From: SpSt-539 sp964549445
GTDB lineage: Bacteria > Planctomycetota > Phycisphaerae > UBA1845 > UTPLA1
Length of the DNA: 64,000 nt
Assembly (NCBI GenBank): GCA_964549445.1
Contig: CAZJVS010000023.1
Location: 5,781 to 69,780 of the forward strand
Reading direction: 5' to 3'
The notes beneath the pieces were generated by a model. It ran no database searches. It was not told the DNA's origin and saw only the letters and a list, made by a program, of their open reading frames with translations. Below, piece after piece: positions 41,085-50,892 of the stretch; position 1 is the stretch's first letter; every line of letters begins with the position of its first letter. The position numbers and the translations under genes were made by a program.

Positions 41085-43949
41085 CTATTCCTTATCCGGC
41101 GCATCCGATTCGCGCTCGTCCTTCTCGCCCGCCGGCGGCTTCTCTTCCTTGTCCGATGCCTTGATCACCGTCACCGGGGCGATCTTCTCCAAGTCGCCCT
41201 TGAGCTTGTCCGCCTCGCCGACGATCACGATCGTCAACTTGTCGCGATGAATCAGCTTGTTCGCCGTGTCGAGCACGTCGTCGCCGCTCGTCTTTCGAAT
41301 TCCATCGAGATACTTTGACAGGTAATCCTTCGGAAGCTTGCATTGCTCGATCAGCCACAGATCGCTGATCGTGCCCTGCGGCGTCTCCCGGTCGCCTGCG
41401 AACTTGCCGACCAGGTACGACCGCGAATCGTCGACCTCCTGCGGTTCCGCCGGCGACGCCTTGATCTTGTCAATCTCATTCAACAGGGTCTTAAGCGCCT
41501 CAACCGTGCTCGGCGTTTTCGTAAACGTGCTGACGCCGAATCGCCCCGCGAATCGGTCCGCGCTCAGCCCGCCCCGCGCGCCGTACGTCAGTCCTTTCTC
41601 GATCCGAATCGCCTTGTTCAGCCGGCTGTTGAAGCCGCCGCCGAGAATCTGCGAGAGCACGAGGCTCTTGAAGTAGTCCGGATTGTCCCGCGTGATCCCG
41701 ACGTGCCCGACCCGGATCTGGCTCTGCACCGAGCCCGGCCGATCGACGAGGAATATCTCCGTCCCCTTCGGCGCCGGAATCGCCGCCAGCTTGCTCTCCG
41801 GCCGCGCTCCACTCGCCTTCCAATCGCCAAAGTTCGCCTTCGCGACTTCAAACGCCTTGGCCGGATCGACATCGCCCGCGATATACAAGACGCAACCGTC
41901 CGGCCGCACGTGGGACTTCCACCACGCCGCGCAGTCATCGGGCTTTAACGATCGCACATCCTCCATCTCGCCCGTCGCCGTCCGCGAGTACGGATGCGAC
42001 CCGAACAGCCGCTGCCGAAACTCGCGCTCAGCAAGATACTCCGGCTGCTTCGTCGAAATCATCAACCCCAGAGACGTTTGCTTCTGCAAGACGTCGAATT
42101 CGTCCTTGACGAACCTCGGCGTCCGCACGACCTCCGCCATTAGCTTCATGGCCAGCGGAAACTTATCGCTCACGCACGACGCATTCACCGTCGCGTTGTC
42201 GAGCGAAGCATTTCCGCCGAGGCTGATCGCGTTGAACTCCAGCTCCTCCGCCATCTGCTCGGCCGTATGCGCCTCCGACCCCTTCGTGATCAGTCCCGCA
42301 GCCAGTGACGCCGTTCCGGGGTGTTGCTCCGTCCACGCCCCATCCAGTACACCGAGCGTCATGGACACAAACGGCACTTCGTGGTTCGGAATCACCACAA
42401 CCTTCAAACCGTTCTCGAGTACCTTTTCCTCGAACACCGCCTGCGGAACTGCGTCCAGCAGCTTTGCGATCGGCGGTTTCGCCGCCACACCACTCGGCCG
42501 CTTCAAGTCGGCCCGCACGCCGCCGCGCTTTGCGATGCGATTCTCCGCCGGTTTCGTCGCCGGCGCAGCTCCCTCATCGACATCGCCTTCCTTCGACCCG
42601 CCCCCGACCAGCGAGCCCAGCACGCTTCCGAACTGCGGCTCGATGCGCACCTCCGTCTCGTTCTCCTTGGTCAGGTACTTCTTCGCCACGCGCAGCAGAT
42701 CGTCGGTGGTCACCGCCCGAATCTCGTCCAAGTGCTTGTTCGCCTTCTCCGCATCGCCTTCGATGGCCTGGTATTCACCCAGCAACCGCGCCTTGCTCGC
42801 GACCGATAGCGCCTGCGTCACCTCCTGCCGCATGAGCTGGTTCTTCACCTTCTCAAGCTCGCGCGCCGTCACCGGCTCTTTCTTCACCCGCTCGATGTGC
42901 TCGCGAATCGTCTTCAGCACCTTCTTCTGATTCCCCCACGGCATGAGTACGGCCCCGGCGCCGCACAGCCCGTCGTCTTCAAAATTGAACAGTCCCGCCA
43001 CTCCCGCCTGCGCCGTCTTCTGCTTCTTGACGAGATCGTCGTAAATGCGGCTGGACTCACCGCCACCGAGAATACTCATCAACATGTCCAGGGCCAGCTC
43101 GTCCTTGTCGCCCTTGGGCACAGCGCGATAGACGTATCCCACGATGGGCACCGGCCCCTTCTTCTCCGGGATCTTGAGCTTTCGCGACGCGGTCTGCGGC
43201 GGCTCTTTCACCGTGATCCGCGGCGGCTCCGGCGCCTTCGGAATCCAACCGAAACACTTCTCGGCCAGCTTCTGCGCCTCGTCGTTCTTGATGTCCCCGG
43301 CGATGACCAGCGTCGCGTTGTTCGGCACGTAAAACTTGTCCCAAAACGCCTGCAACTCATCGATCGTCGCCGCCCGCAGGTGCGGAATCGACCCGATCGG
43401 CGACCATCGATAGGGATGCTTCGAGAACATGAACGCAAGCAGCTTCTCCGGCACCATTCCGTACGGAGCGTTCAACGAGCGCAGCCGTCGCTCCTCCTCG
43501 ACGACCGCTCGTTCCTTGTAGAAGCTCTCGTCATCGATCTTGAGAAACGCCATCCGCTCGGCCTCGAGCCACAGCGCCATCTCAAGCTGATTCGCCGGCA
43601 GTTCGTTGATGTATGTCGTGTTGTCAAAGGCCGTGAATGCGTTGCAATCCCCGCCCGTCCGCCGGATGTAGCTGAAATGCTCCTCCGGCCCCAGCACATC
43701 GGTCCCGCGAAACATCATGTGCTCAAACATGTGCGCGAAACCCTGCCGGTTCGGATCCTCATCCTTCGAGCCGACGTGGTACCAGACCTGTACCGCTACC
43801 ACCGGACACGAGTGATCCTCCAGCGTGATCACCGTCAGCCCGTTCGGCAGCACCTTCTTCTCAAAGTCGTATTGCCGGCCCGCCGCCGATACTTCGGTCG
43901 CCAAGACCAGCCCGAGTGTCAAACAAACCATCTTTCCAATCGATTTCAT
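41085..43949 (-). CDS. M16 family zinc metallopeptidase, two-domain secreted form
   Basis: 954 residues with a signal peptide (1-~23). The first M16 repeat has inverted zinc motif HMFEH (73-77) and a distal Glu in ERAVVEEERR; the second repeat (~495-900) has VPFVSMTLGVLDGAW and GTASLAAGLITKG in place of the motif, so it is inactive and structural. The chain thus resembles pitrilysin-type M16B pairs fused in one protein. Exported, probably periplasmic, processing peptides. GAGGAG lies 7 bases before ATG 43949. Tail is Glu/Lys-rich. Confidence 0.92.
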   Translation of the reverse strand: MKSIGKMVCLTLGLVLATEVSAAGRQYDFEKKVLPNGLTVITLEDHSCPVVAVQVWYHVGSKDEDPNRQGFAHMFEHMMFRGTDVLGPEEHFSYIRRTGGDCNAFTAFDNTTYINELPANQLEMALWLEAERMAFLKIDDESFYKERAVVEEERRLRSLNAPYGMVPEKLLAFMFSKHPYRWSPIGSIPHLRAATIDELQAFWDKFYVPNNATLVIAGDIKNDEAQKLAEKCFGWIPKAPEPPRITVKEPPQTASRKLKIPEKKGPVPIVGYVYRAVPKGDKDELALDMLMSILGGGESSRIYDDLVKKQKTAQAGVAGLFNFEDDGLCGAGAVLMPWGNQKKVLKTIREHIERVKKEPVTARELEKVKNQLMRQEVTQALSVASKARLLGEYQAIEGDAEKANKHLDEIRAVTTDDLLRVAKKYLTKENETEVRIEPQFGSVLGSLVGGGSKEGDVDEGAAPATKPAENRIAKRGGVRADLKRPSGVAAKPPIAKLLDAVPQAVFEEKVLENGLKVVVIPNHEVPFVSMTLGVLDGAWTEQHPGTASLAAGLITKGSEAHTAEQMAEELEFNAISLGGNASLDNATVNASCVSDKFPLAMKLMAEVVRTPRFVKDEFDVLQKQTSLGLMISTKQPEYLAEREFRQRLFGSHPYSRTATGEMEDVRSLKPDDCAAWWKSHVRPDGCVLYIAGDVDPAKAFEVAKANFGDWKASGARPESKLAAIPAPKGTEIFLVDRPGSVQSQIRVGHVGITRDNPDYFKSLVLSQILGGGFNSRLNKAIRIEKGLTYGARGGLSADRFAGRFGVSTFTKTPSTVEALKTLLNEIDKIKASPAEPQEVDDSRSYLVGKFAGDRETPQGTISDLWLIEQCKLPKDYLSKYLDGIRKTSGDDVLDTANKLIHRDKLTIVIVGEADKLKGDLEKIAPVTVIKASDKEEKPPAGEKDERESDAPDKE

Positions 43950-44006
43950 GAATAGCTCCTCAATCGCAATCCGGTAGACTAACCGCGATTGCGCTTAAGA
44001 CATAAC

Positions 44007-44047
44007 GGCCGCGCCGGGCGGCTCCTTCGGAACTGCCTGGCGCGGCC
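44007..44047. terminator. hairpin after the PEP-CTERM protease gene
   Basis: Arms ggccgcgcc (44007-44015) and ggcgcggcc (44039-44047), 9 bp, with a further inner paired part gggcggc...gcct. A run of A follows on the + strand, so on the minus strand the T run precedes rather than follows the hairpin; a termination role for the protease gene is uncertain. Confidence 0.35.
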
Positions 44048-44078
44048 ATGAAAAAAAGCGAAGTTTGGGTTCTTGCCT

Positions 44079-45476
44079 CTAGCGGCGGCGAAGCCTCCAC
44101 GCGACGCCGACGCCCACCAGCAGAAGCGTCGCCGGCTCCGGGACATTCAGCAAGTACACCGATATGGTCTGCGCCCCGGGGAACGCCGTCAGATCGAGAT
44201 TCATCGATCGCGTAAACCACTGATCGATGTTCGCAACGGCCGACGTCGCAAGCCCATTCCACACAAATGTCCCGTCCGGCATCCGCACGCCGAGATCGTC
44301 CAGCAATTGCAGACTGTTCCACCGCTGATCGACGGTGATCTGGATGTTCCCGCCGCCATTCACCTGCAGATCGCGCTTCACCAGCGACGGCCCGCCGCCC
44401 ACAAGTTGAATCTCGCCAAGCCCGGAATTCCCTTCGGTGTACAATTCCGCCGTCGTGTTGTCATTCATCCGGCCAATGGCGTTGAAATACCGCCAATTGC
44501 CGTTCGCCCCGATCGCACCAAATGTCGGGTGCGTCGCGCTCCCGTCATTCGCCATCGACCAGTTGCGCGGCAGCCCGTTCCCGCCTCGCTGATACTCGCC
44601 CGGATTCGGCGCCCCCGGCGGCTCAAAGTTATCAACGACCGCGCCGTTCAGCGTCAGCCGATCCCAGAAAATCGCAGGCTGCGTGTAGCTGTCCAGCCAG
44701 TTCACCTTCGCCTGTGTCTGAAGGTTGTTCGTGTTGTCGACGGTATTCGCCCTCCCGATCCCCGCCTGCGTCCCATCGCACGGAAGAAATCCATCCGTCG
44801 TGTTCGTCGCGCCCGTGTGAATCGCCGCGATTCGTCCGCCCCGAAGGAACGGCCCGCCTGAGTCGCCGCCGCACGTCTTCGGACCCGCCGCCACCGTGTT
44901 CCATGTCGCGAGCCCAGCCGCATTGCCGGCGATCGTAAAATCGCTTTGCCGCTTCGTTCCGTACGCGCTCGCGTTGCCCGTTCCGAATCCAACGATGGTC
45001 GGCGTGTCGTTCGCCGCCAGCGATGTCGTCCGGGCCAGTGACAACGCCGTTACGCCCGTGAACGCCGCGGGCGCGTTGAAGTAACGCTGAAACGAAACGT
45101 CGCCGTTCGTCAGGTCGCCGTCCTGCACCCAATCCGGATATCGCCGAATCGCGTCCGACGTTAGGGTCGCCCCGCCCCCGTTGATCTGAAACTTCCCGTC
45201 CGTGTTGCCGTAGACCGTCCCCTGGAACGGAAACGAGCAATGCCCCGCGGTGACGACAAAGCCGTTCGGTGTCGCAAGACTCAGCCGATTCTCGAGAATC
45301 GAGCCGGTACAATTGAACGAACCGCCATTCTTACCAACCTTGCCAACCGCCGGATGCGTGCCGTTGGCAATCGTCGCATCCGGATTAATGTATATCGCCA
45401 GCGCGCTCCCGCCGCCGAATCCGGCAACGATGAACGAAATGACGACCAGGCGCGACAAGACTCGTGCGTGCTTCAT
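44079..45476 (-). CDS. secreted trypsin-like serine protease with PEP-CTERM sorting signal
   Basis: 465 residues: signal peptide to ~SALA, chymotrypsin-fold domain with TAGHC (His79), NGDVSFQRY (Asp126), CGGDSGGPF (Ser206) and the typical C-x-G-D-S-G-G-P; a second beta-rich domain (~265-440); C-terminal VPEPATLLLVGVGVAWRLRRR, a PEP-CTERM tail cleaved by an exosortase/EpsH. It would be processed and anchored in the cell surface or exopolysaccharide. No exosortase gene lies in the window. GGGAGG precedes ATG 45476. Confidence 0.85.
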   Translation of the reverse strand: MKHARVLSRLVVISFIVAGFGGGSALAIYINPDATIANGTHPAVGKVGKNGGSFNCTGSILENRLSLATPNGFVVTAGHCSFPFQGTVYGNTDGKFQINGGGATLTSDAIRRYPDWVQDGDLTNGDVSFQRYFNAPAAFTGVTALSLARTTSLAANDTPTIVGFGTGNASAYGTKRQSDFTIAGNAAGLATWNTVAAGPKTCGGDSGGPFLRGGRIAAIHTGATNTTDGFLPCDGTQAGIGRANTVDNTNNLQTQAKVNWLDSYTQPAIFWDRLTLNGAVVDNFEPPGAPNPGEYQRGGNGLPRNWSMANDGSATHPTFGAIGANGNWRYFNAIGRMNDNTTAELYTEGNSGLGEIQLVGGGPSLVKRDLQVNGGGNIQITVDQRWNSLQLLDDLGVRMPDGTFVWNGLATSAVANIDQWFTRSMNLDLTAFPGAQTISVYLLNVPEPATLLLVGVGVAWRLRRR

Positions 45477-45602
45477 GAGCTTCCCTCCCGAGGTTGACTT
45501 GGACCGCGGATCTGAAACGAGGCGATGAATCCGCCAATTCCGGCCATTTCACCAAAACCGCCGGGCTGAAGTCAATCGAATTGTCGAATGTGAATCGCGC
45601 GC

Positions 45603-47462
45603 CTAACTCGCGCCACCGCCGGGCGTTGCATGCCGGCGCCGCCGCTCAATATGAATCATCAGGATGCTGATATCCGCTGGACTGATCCCGCTGATCCGCA
45701 GCGCCTGGCCGATGCTCCGCGGCCCCACCCGCGAAAACTTGTCGCGGGCCTCGTGCCGCAGGTGCGGCACGCCGCGAAAATCAAACCCCTCGGGAATGCC
45801 GTGATCCTCCAATCGCCGGAAGCGCTCCACCTGCCGCCCCTGACGACGCACATATCCGGCATACTTCAATTGTGTCGCAGCCGATCGCACCGCCGCCCGC
45901 ACGAAGTCATCGTCCGCCTCGCCCAGACCGGCCGCAACGACGCACTCGCGCAATCCCGGATGACAAAGCGAATCCGCATCCGAGTCCGCCAGCACGTCGG
46001 CCAGCGGTCGACTCTGCACGCGCCCCGATCCAACCAATCCGCCGACCGCCGCCGCGATCTCCCGCTTCCGCTCAAACCGCGACCACCGCGCATTATCGAC
46101 CAATCCGACCTCGCGCCCCAACGGCGTCAACCGCTCGTCCGCATTGTCGCTTCGCAGCAGCAATCGATACTCCGCCCGCGACGTGAACATCCGATAGGGC
46201 TCATCCACGCTCTTGGTCACAAGGTCGTCGATCATCACCCCGATGTAACTGCCGTCGCGCCGCAGCACGATCGGCTCGCGCCCCTGCACCATCCGCGACG
46301 CGTTGATCCCGGCGACGATGCCCTGCCCCGCCGCCTCCTCATATCCGCTCGTCCCGTTGATCTGACCCGCCAGGAACAGCCCCGGCACGCACTTTGTCTG
46401 CAACGTCGCGTCGATCTGGTGCGGCGGCACGAAGTCATACTCAACCGCATATCCCCACTGCATGATCCGCGCGTTCTCAAGCCCCCGGATCGATCGAACC
46501 ATCGGCTCCTGCACATCCGGCGGCAGCGAAGTGCTGATGCCGTTGCAGTAGATCCGATCGCTCTCATAGCCCTCCGGCTCAAGAAAAATCTGGTGTCGCT
46601 CTCGCTCCGCAAATCGCACCACCTTGTCCTCAATGCTCGGACAGTAGCGCGGCCCGCGACTGGCGATCTGGCCCGAGTACATCGGTGCCCGATGCAAATT
46701 CTGGCGGATCATCTCGTGACCCGCCGGGTTCGTGTACGTAATCCAGCAGCACACCTGCCGATTCTCGATCCGGTCATTCATGAACGAAAACGGCATCGGC
46801 TTCTCGTCGCCCGGCTGCTCCTCGAGCACGCCGTACTCGATCGAATCACGCGCGATCCGCGGCGGCGTGCCCGTCTTCAATCGCCCGAGCTCCAGTCCGA
46901 GCCGCCCAAGCGATCCGCTCAGCCCACCCGCCGACGGCTCACCAATCCGTCCGCCCTCCGTCTGCTGCTCGCCGCAATGCATCAGGGCCCGAAGAAACGT
47001 CCCGGTCGTGACGATCACCGCCCGGCTGTCGAGCACGCGCCCATCCGCCAGACGCACGCCGCGCACGCCCGACGCATCGCCCACGATCTCCTCGATCGCC
47101 CCCTCAACGATCGTCAGGTTCGGCGTCTCGGCCAGCAGCGCTTGCACGGCGCCGGCGTAGAGCTCCCGATCGCACTGCGCCCGCGGCGCCCAGACCGCCG
47201 GCCCCTTGCGCCGGTTTAACATGCGAAACTGGATCCCCGCCCGATCCGTCGCCAGCCCCATCAACCCGCCCAGCGCATCGACCTCGCAGACCATCTGCCC
47301 CTTGCCGATGCCTCCGATCGCCGGATTGCACGACATCCGCCCGATCGCATCGCGTCGAAACGTCACCAGCGCCGTCGGCACCCCGATGCGCGCAGCCGCC
47401 CATGCGGCCTCAGCACCCGCATGCCCGCCGCCGATCACGATAATGTCAAACTTGTGACCCAT
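45603..47462 (-). CDS. mnmG: tRNA uridine-5-carboxymethylaminomethyl(34) synthesis enzyme MnmG
   Basis: 619 residues, usual length. FAD-binding IIVIGGGHAGAEAAWAAARIG at the start, DAIGRMSCNPAIGGIGKGQMV, a NAD-binding region, RYCPSIEDKVVRF, and the C-terminal domain with PLGREVGLVDNARW. It partners with MnmE in modifying U34 of several tRNAs. ATG 47462 follows GAAAGCTG. Standard gene; no mnmE is nearby. Confidence 0.96.
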   Translation of the reverse strand: MGHKFDIIVIGGGHAGAEAAWAAARIGVPTALVTFRRDAIGRMSCNPAIGGIGKGQMVCEVDALGGLMGLATDRAGIQFRMLNRRKGPAVWAPRAQCDRELYAGAVQALLAETPNLTIVEGAIEEIVGDASGVRGVRLADGRVLDSRAVIVTTGTFLRALMHCGEQQTEGGRIGEPSAGGLSGSLGRLGLELGRLKTGTPPRIARDSIEYGVLEEQPGDEKPMPFSFMNDRIENRQVCCWITYTNPAGHEMIRQNLHRAPMYSGQIASRGPRYCPSIEDKVVRFAERERHQIFLEPEGYESDRIYCNGISTSLPPDVQEPMVRSIRGLENARIMQWGYAVEYDFVPPHQIDATLQTKCVPGLFLAGQINGTSGYEEAAGQGIVAGINASRMVQGREPIVLRRDGSYIGVMIDDLVTKSVDEPYRMFTSRAEYRLLLRSDNADERLTPLGREVGLVDNARWSRFERKREIAAAVGGLVGSGRVQSRPLADVLADSDADSLCHPGLRECVVAAGLGEADDDFVRAAVRSAATQLKYAGYVRRQGRQVERFRRLEDHGIPEGFDFRGVPHLRHEARDKFSRVGPRSIGQALRISGISPADISILMIHIERRRRHATPGGGAS

Positions 47463-47506
47463 CAGCTTTCAGTATAGAGCATGAGGCACGTCGGAGCGCA
47501 GCTCAG

Positions 47507-47545
47507 TAAAAAGCACGAGGCCCCTCGCACCCGCGAAGGGCCTCG
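47507..47545 (-). terminator. intrinsic terminator of the FG-GAP lipoprotein gene
   Basis: On the minus strand a stem cgaggccc / gggcctcg (47545-47516) is followed by TGCTTTTTAC, a good rho-independent terminator. It ends transcription of the gene at 47569-50892 before mnmG. Confidence 0.7.
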
Positions 47546-47568
47546 CCATCCATCTCCATGAACCGTTC

Positions 47569-50500
47569 TTAGCGGCTCAGGTTACTGCCGTAGACGATGA
47601 TGACTTCTCCCGCATCCCGTCGCCGCTGATCCGGAGCATTCGGGAACACGAAATCCGATTTGGGAAGCCCCAGCGCGATATCGTCATAGCCGTCGCCGTC
47701 GATGTCACCGAGTGGGGCAACCGTTTGAATGGGTGCCTCGTCCGGCGATCCTTGCGTGTACGGCGAGAAGAAAACCACGCCAGGCAAAGCCGCTGTGCCG
47801 GTCTGCGACAGCGAAAATTCGTGGTTCAGCAGGTGCGGCCCGCCAAAGATCAGGTACGCGACGCCCTTGCGGCTGCTTCCATCCGGTGCCGTGTGGACCT
47901 CGCCCGGCGAAGCGATTAGCAGGTCGCCGATCCCATCACCATCGAAATCACCCGCCGACGAGATGCTCGCGCCCGCGTTTGCGTTGGCCGCGGCGCCGTA
48001 GAAGCGAACGCCAGGCAGCCGACTTGTGCCGCACTCCTCAGGACGGAATCCAATCTCGAATGTGAGATTCGAATGGCCGAACACGACCCCAACGAAGCCG
48101 CTACCGACCGGATAATTGATCGACGCATCCGCTTGCGCGGGGAAGTATTGCGAAGCAAAGGCCACATCCGGGATCGTGTCGCCGTTGATATCGCCGACCG
48201 CCTCCTGCACTTCACCAAAGCGGTCTCCGCTATGCGTCCCGCGCATCTCAAGCCGCGCGAGTTGCAGCGTCGGGGGATTCGCCGGATCAGGATCGAGCGG
48301 AATGGCCGCGTTTCCATATCCGCCCGGTGGCTGGAACAAGACGTAGAAAACTCCATTGTCCGTCAGCGTCGCGCCCGCCGGCAGGTGCGTGACCGGATCG
48401 ATCGCACGTCGATCCGCCGTCGGTGCTCCAAAGATGATGTCCGGCCGACTGTCTATATCGACCTGTCCAGCCCCGCGAGCACCGCCAAGTCGATCGCCGG
48501 GCGCCGCGCCGGTCACGACAATGGATGCCGGAACCGAAGTAAAGGTTCGAAACTGGAAATCGCCGCTGCCGGCGCAGACATAGCTCGGAAGTGAGAGCAC
48601 CGTGTCCGCGTAATATCCCGCTGTTCCGACAAAATCCTGTCCAAAGAAGAGCTGAATGAATCCAGTATTTCCGGCTGCTCCGGGTGCGGAGACCAGAAGG
48701 TCCTCGGCGAGGTCGTTATCGATCGACGGAATGCCGGCAACCTCGGTCGCCCACTCGTTGTAGCCATCGATACCGTTCCACCAGTGACCCGGCGTTCCAT
48801 CGGCCGGCGCGCTGGATTGCCATGCCCCACGCCAACGCATTCCAATTGGCACGTCGTCCGTCCCCCGTCGAATCACACCTTCCTCGTCGAGGGGTTGCCG
48901 CGGATAATCGCCCGCATCGGAGATTTGACCCGCCATCCCCGCATCGACGAATTGTCGGAACGTGTTTGCGATGTCGTTCGCGCCGCTCACGACAACCATG
49001 AGGCCGGTATCCACCGGCGGAATCGGTGGATCCAACGCGTCTGCACAATTTCCGATCGGCAAATGCTGCAATTCCCGGGCAATGCGCCCCACCAACGGGA
49101 TCCGGAACTCTCGATTGGGATCCGGTACGCTGGCCCCAATCGGAAAGAAGTTCGAAATCGCATCATCATTGTTGTTGGCGAGATCGGGCGCCGGAGTCGC
49201 GCACGCATTGGGAAGGCCATCACCGTAGCAGCGTTGAAGCGGAGGATCGAAATCGGTATCCAGCGCAAGGTCGCACGGATCATCGTCGTGATAGTCGCGC
49301 ACGTTGGAGATGAATGGCAAGCCGAAGACAAAATCGCGGATTCCGTCGCCGGTCAGATCGAGCCTCGCCACGGACGTGAGACCGGACGTGAACAGGTTCG
49401 GGTGATCCGCGTCCTGCAACGCGGGCGGCGGTGGCGAATAGGTCAAGCCGTTGCACGGGTTGGCAATCGGGTGCGGCATCGGCATGGTGTAGACCGTCCC
49501 GCGATAAAACGCGCCGCCCGCCAGAGATCCGATCGCATTGACGTTGACCATCCCGCCAAATCGGCCCACGACGCGCGTGTCGTACGGGCTCACGTTCCCC
49601 AGGAACTGCGGGTCATAGATAAACGTCGGCGGCTGCGGAAAATCCACGACGTTGCCGTTATCGTCGCGCGTGTCGGGCAGCCCATTCGTATTCGTGTCCG
49701 GCGGATAGGGAGTCTTGTGACGCCCGAACACCAGGTACGCCGAACCGCTCTGGAACCGGTTCCGCGGACTGCCGTACCGCGATACAAGCATGAAGTCGCT
49801 GTTGAAATCGGAATCGAGGTCGCCGACCGGCACGATTCGGGAGCCAAGAAACTCCCCTTGGTTGAATCCTTGGAACCGGACACCGGAGTTGATCGTGCCG
49901 ATCCCCGCCAGGTCGACCGTTCCAGTGGCCGAAGCCGTGATATTCAGAGATCCCACCGCATACGCATTCACGGCAGGATTGATCCCGTCCGACACGCGAG
50001 CGCGAATGTAGTAGGGTGAGCCGTCCGGCCGCGGCGGAATCTTGGACAGATCGATCTCAAAGATGTACGTCTTGACGACAAATCCAGCTCCCGCCGGCGT
50101 CGGCGACAGCGCACGCGGATTCGTTCGAACCTGAACGCTGTCCGGATTTACCGGCGGGTTGTTCGGATCGTCCGGCGGTGGCGGATCGTTCCCGAACGTT
50201 GGATCATTCGATTGCCGTGCCGTGCTCGGCAGCGTAATCGGTGGATTCGACGCGTCATTGGTTGGTACACGATCCGTGTCCAACAGGAGCGTCAAAGTTA
50301 CCGACGATTCCACCGATCGATACGCGTATTGCACCGTCACCGTGTCCTGGCCCGAGAGCGCCAAATTCGGCAGCGGCTCGAGCACGACAACCGCTGGCGC
50401 CTGCGGCCTAGGTCGCGTTCCCACCGGCGCGATCGTCAGCGCTCCCGCCGACACCGCCGTAAACGACGGATTGATCCCATCGCTGATCGTCCCGTAGATC

Positions 50501-50892
50501 CGATAGGTCCCGTTCGGCGCGTTCGTCGAATTAAATGTCACAATGTTGCTGACGCCGTTCGCTCCGGCCGGAACGCTCACGCCCGACTGAACCGGAACTT
50601 CGTTTCCGTTTCCGCGCGTCGAATCGATGTCCAGGTAGATATCAAGCGAAGCCGCCTGCTCCGCAGACTGCGCAAAGTACTGGATCACCGTTGACTCGCC
50701 GTTCTCGACCAGCACATCCGTCGTCGGCGCCGTAATCAAAACCTTCGGCGGCGTATCCAATCCGGCTGGCAATCCACCGCCGCCCACGCCACCGACGCCC
50801 GTATCGCACGCCAGCCCGGCCAGCAGCAGCCCCATCGCCGCCGCGCCGGCCATCAACGTTACGCCACGCATCGTCGCTCTCGGGTAATTCAT
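47569..50892 (-). CDS. FG-GAP/integrin-alpha-type repeat lipoprotein
   Basis: 1107 residues from ATG 50892. Lipoprotein signal: ATMRGVTLMAGAAAMGLLLAGLACDTG with lipobox Cys near residue 30, so it is anchored to the outer membrane. Two immunoglobulin-like PKVLITAPTTDVLVENGES type domains come first, then many FG-GAP segments: VGDLDSDFNSDFMLVSRYG, LDLTGDGIRDFVFGLP, AGDFDGDGIGDLLIASPG, LGDIDGDGYDDIALGLP. Each Asp-rich loop binds calcium; together they make a beta-propeller. Function unproven, likely binding or adhesion. A promoter-like pair lies 450 bp upstream. Confidence 0.85.
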   Translation of the reverse strand: MNYPRATMRGVTLMAGAAAMGLLLAGLACDTGVGGVGGGGLPAGLDTPPKVLITAPTTDVLVENGESTVIQYFAQSAEQAASLDIYLDIDSTRGNGNEVPVQSGVSVPAGANGVSNIVTFNSTNAPNGTYRIYGTISDGINPSFTAVSAGALTIAPVGTRPRPQAPAVVVLEPLPNLALSGQDTVTVQYAYRSVESSVTLTLLLDTDRVPTNDASNPPITLPSTARQSNDPTFGNDPPPPDDPNNPPVNPDSVQVRTNPRALSPTPAGAGFVVKTYIFEIDLSKIPPRPDGSPYYIRARVSDGINPAVNAYAVGSLNITASATGTVDLAGIGTINSGVRFQGFNQGEFLGSRIVPVGDLDSDFNSDFMLVSRYGSPRNRFQSGSAYLVFGRHKTPYPPDTNTNGLPDTRDDNGNVVDFPQPPTFIYDPQFLGNVSPYDTRVVGRFGGMVNVNAIGSLAGGAFYRGTVYTMPMPHPIANPCNGLTYSPPPPALQDADHPNLFTSGLTSVARLDLTGDGIRDFVFGLPFISNVRDYHDDDPCDLALDTDFDPPLQRCYGDGLPNACATPAPDLANNNDDAISNFFPIGASVPDPNREFRIPLVGRIARELQHLPIGNCADALDPPIPPVDTGLMVVVSGANDIANTFRQFVDAGMAGQISDAGDYPRQPLDEEGVIRRGTDDVPIGMRWRGAWQSSAPADGTPGHWWNGIDGYNEWATEVAGIPSIDNDLAEDLLVSAPGAAGNTGFIQLFFGQDFVGTAGYYADTVLSLPSYVCAGSGDFQFRTFTSVPASIVVTGAAPGDRLGGARGAGQVDIDSRPDIIFGAPTADRRAIDPVTHLPAGATLTDNGVFYVLFQPPGGYGNAAIPLDPDPANPPTLQLARLEMRGTHSGDRFGEVQEAVGDINGDTIPDVAFASQYFPAQADASINYPVGSGFVGVVFGHSNLTFEIGFRPEECGTSRLPGVRFYGAAANANAGASISSAGDFDGDGIGDLLIASPGEVHTAPDGSSRKGVAYLIFGGPHLLNHEFSLSQTGTAALPGVVFFSPYTQGSPDEAPIQTVAPLGDIDGDGYDDIALGLPKSDFVFPNAPDQRRRDAGEVIIVYGSNLSR

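Noticed and set aside
45630..47219. 529-codon frame antisense to mnmG
   Set aside because: Low-complexity Pro/Arg/His product; exact shadow of a conserved gene.
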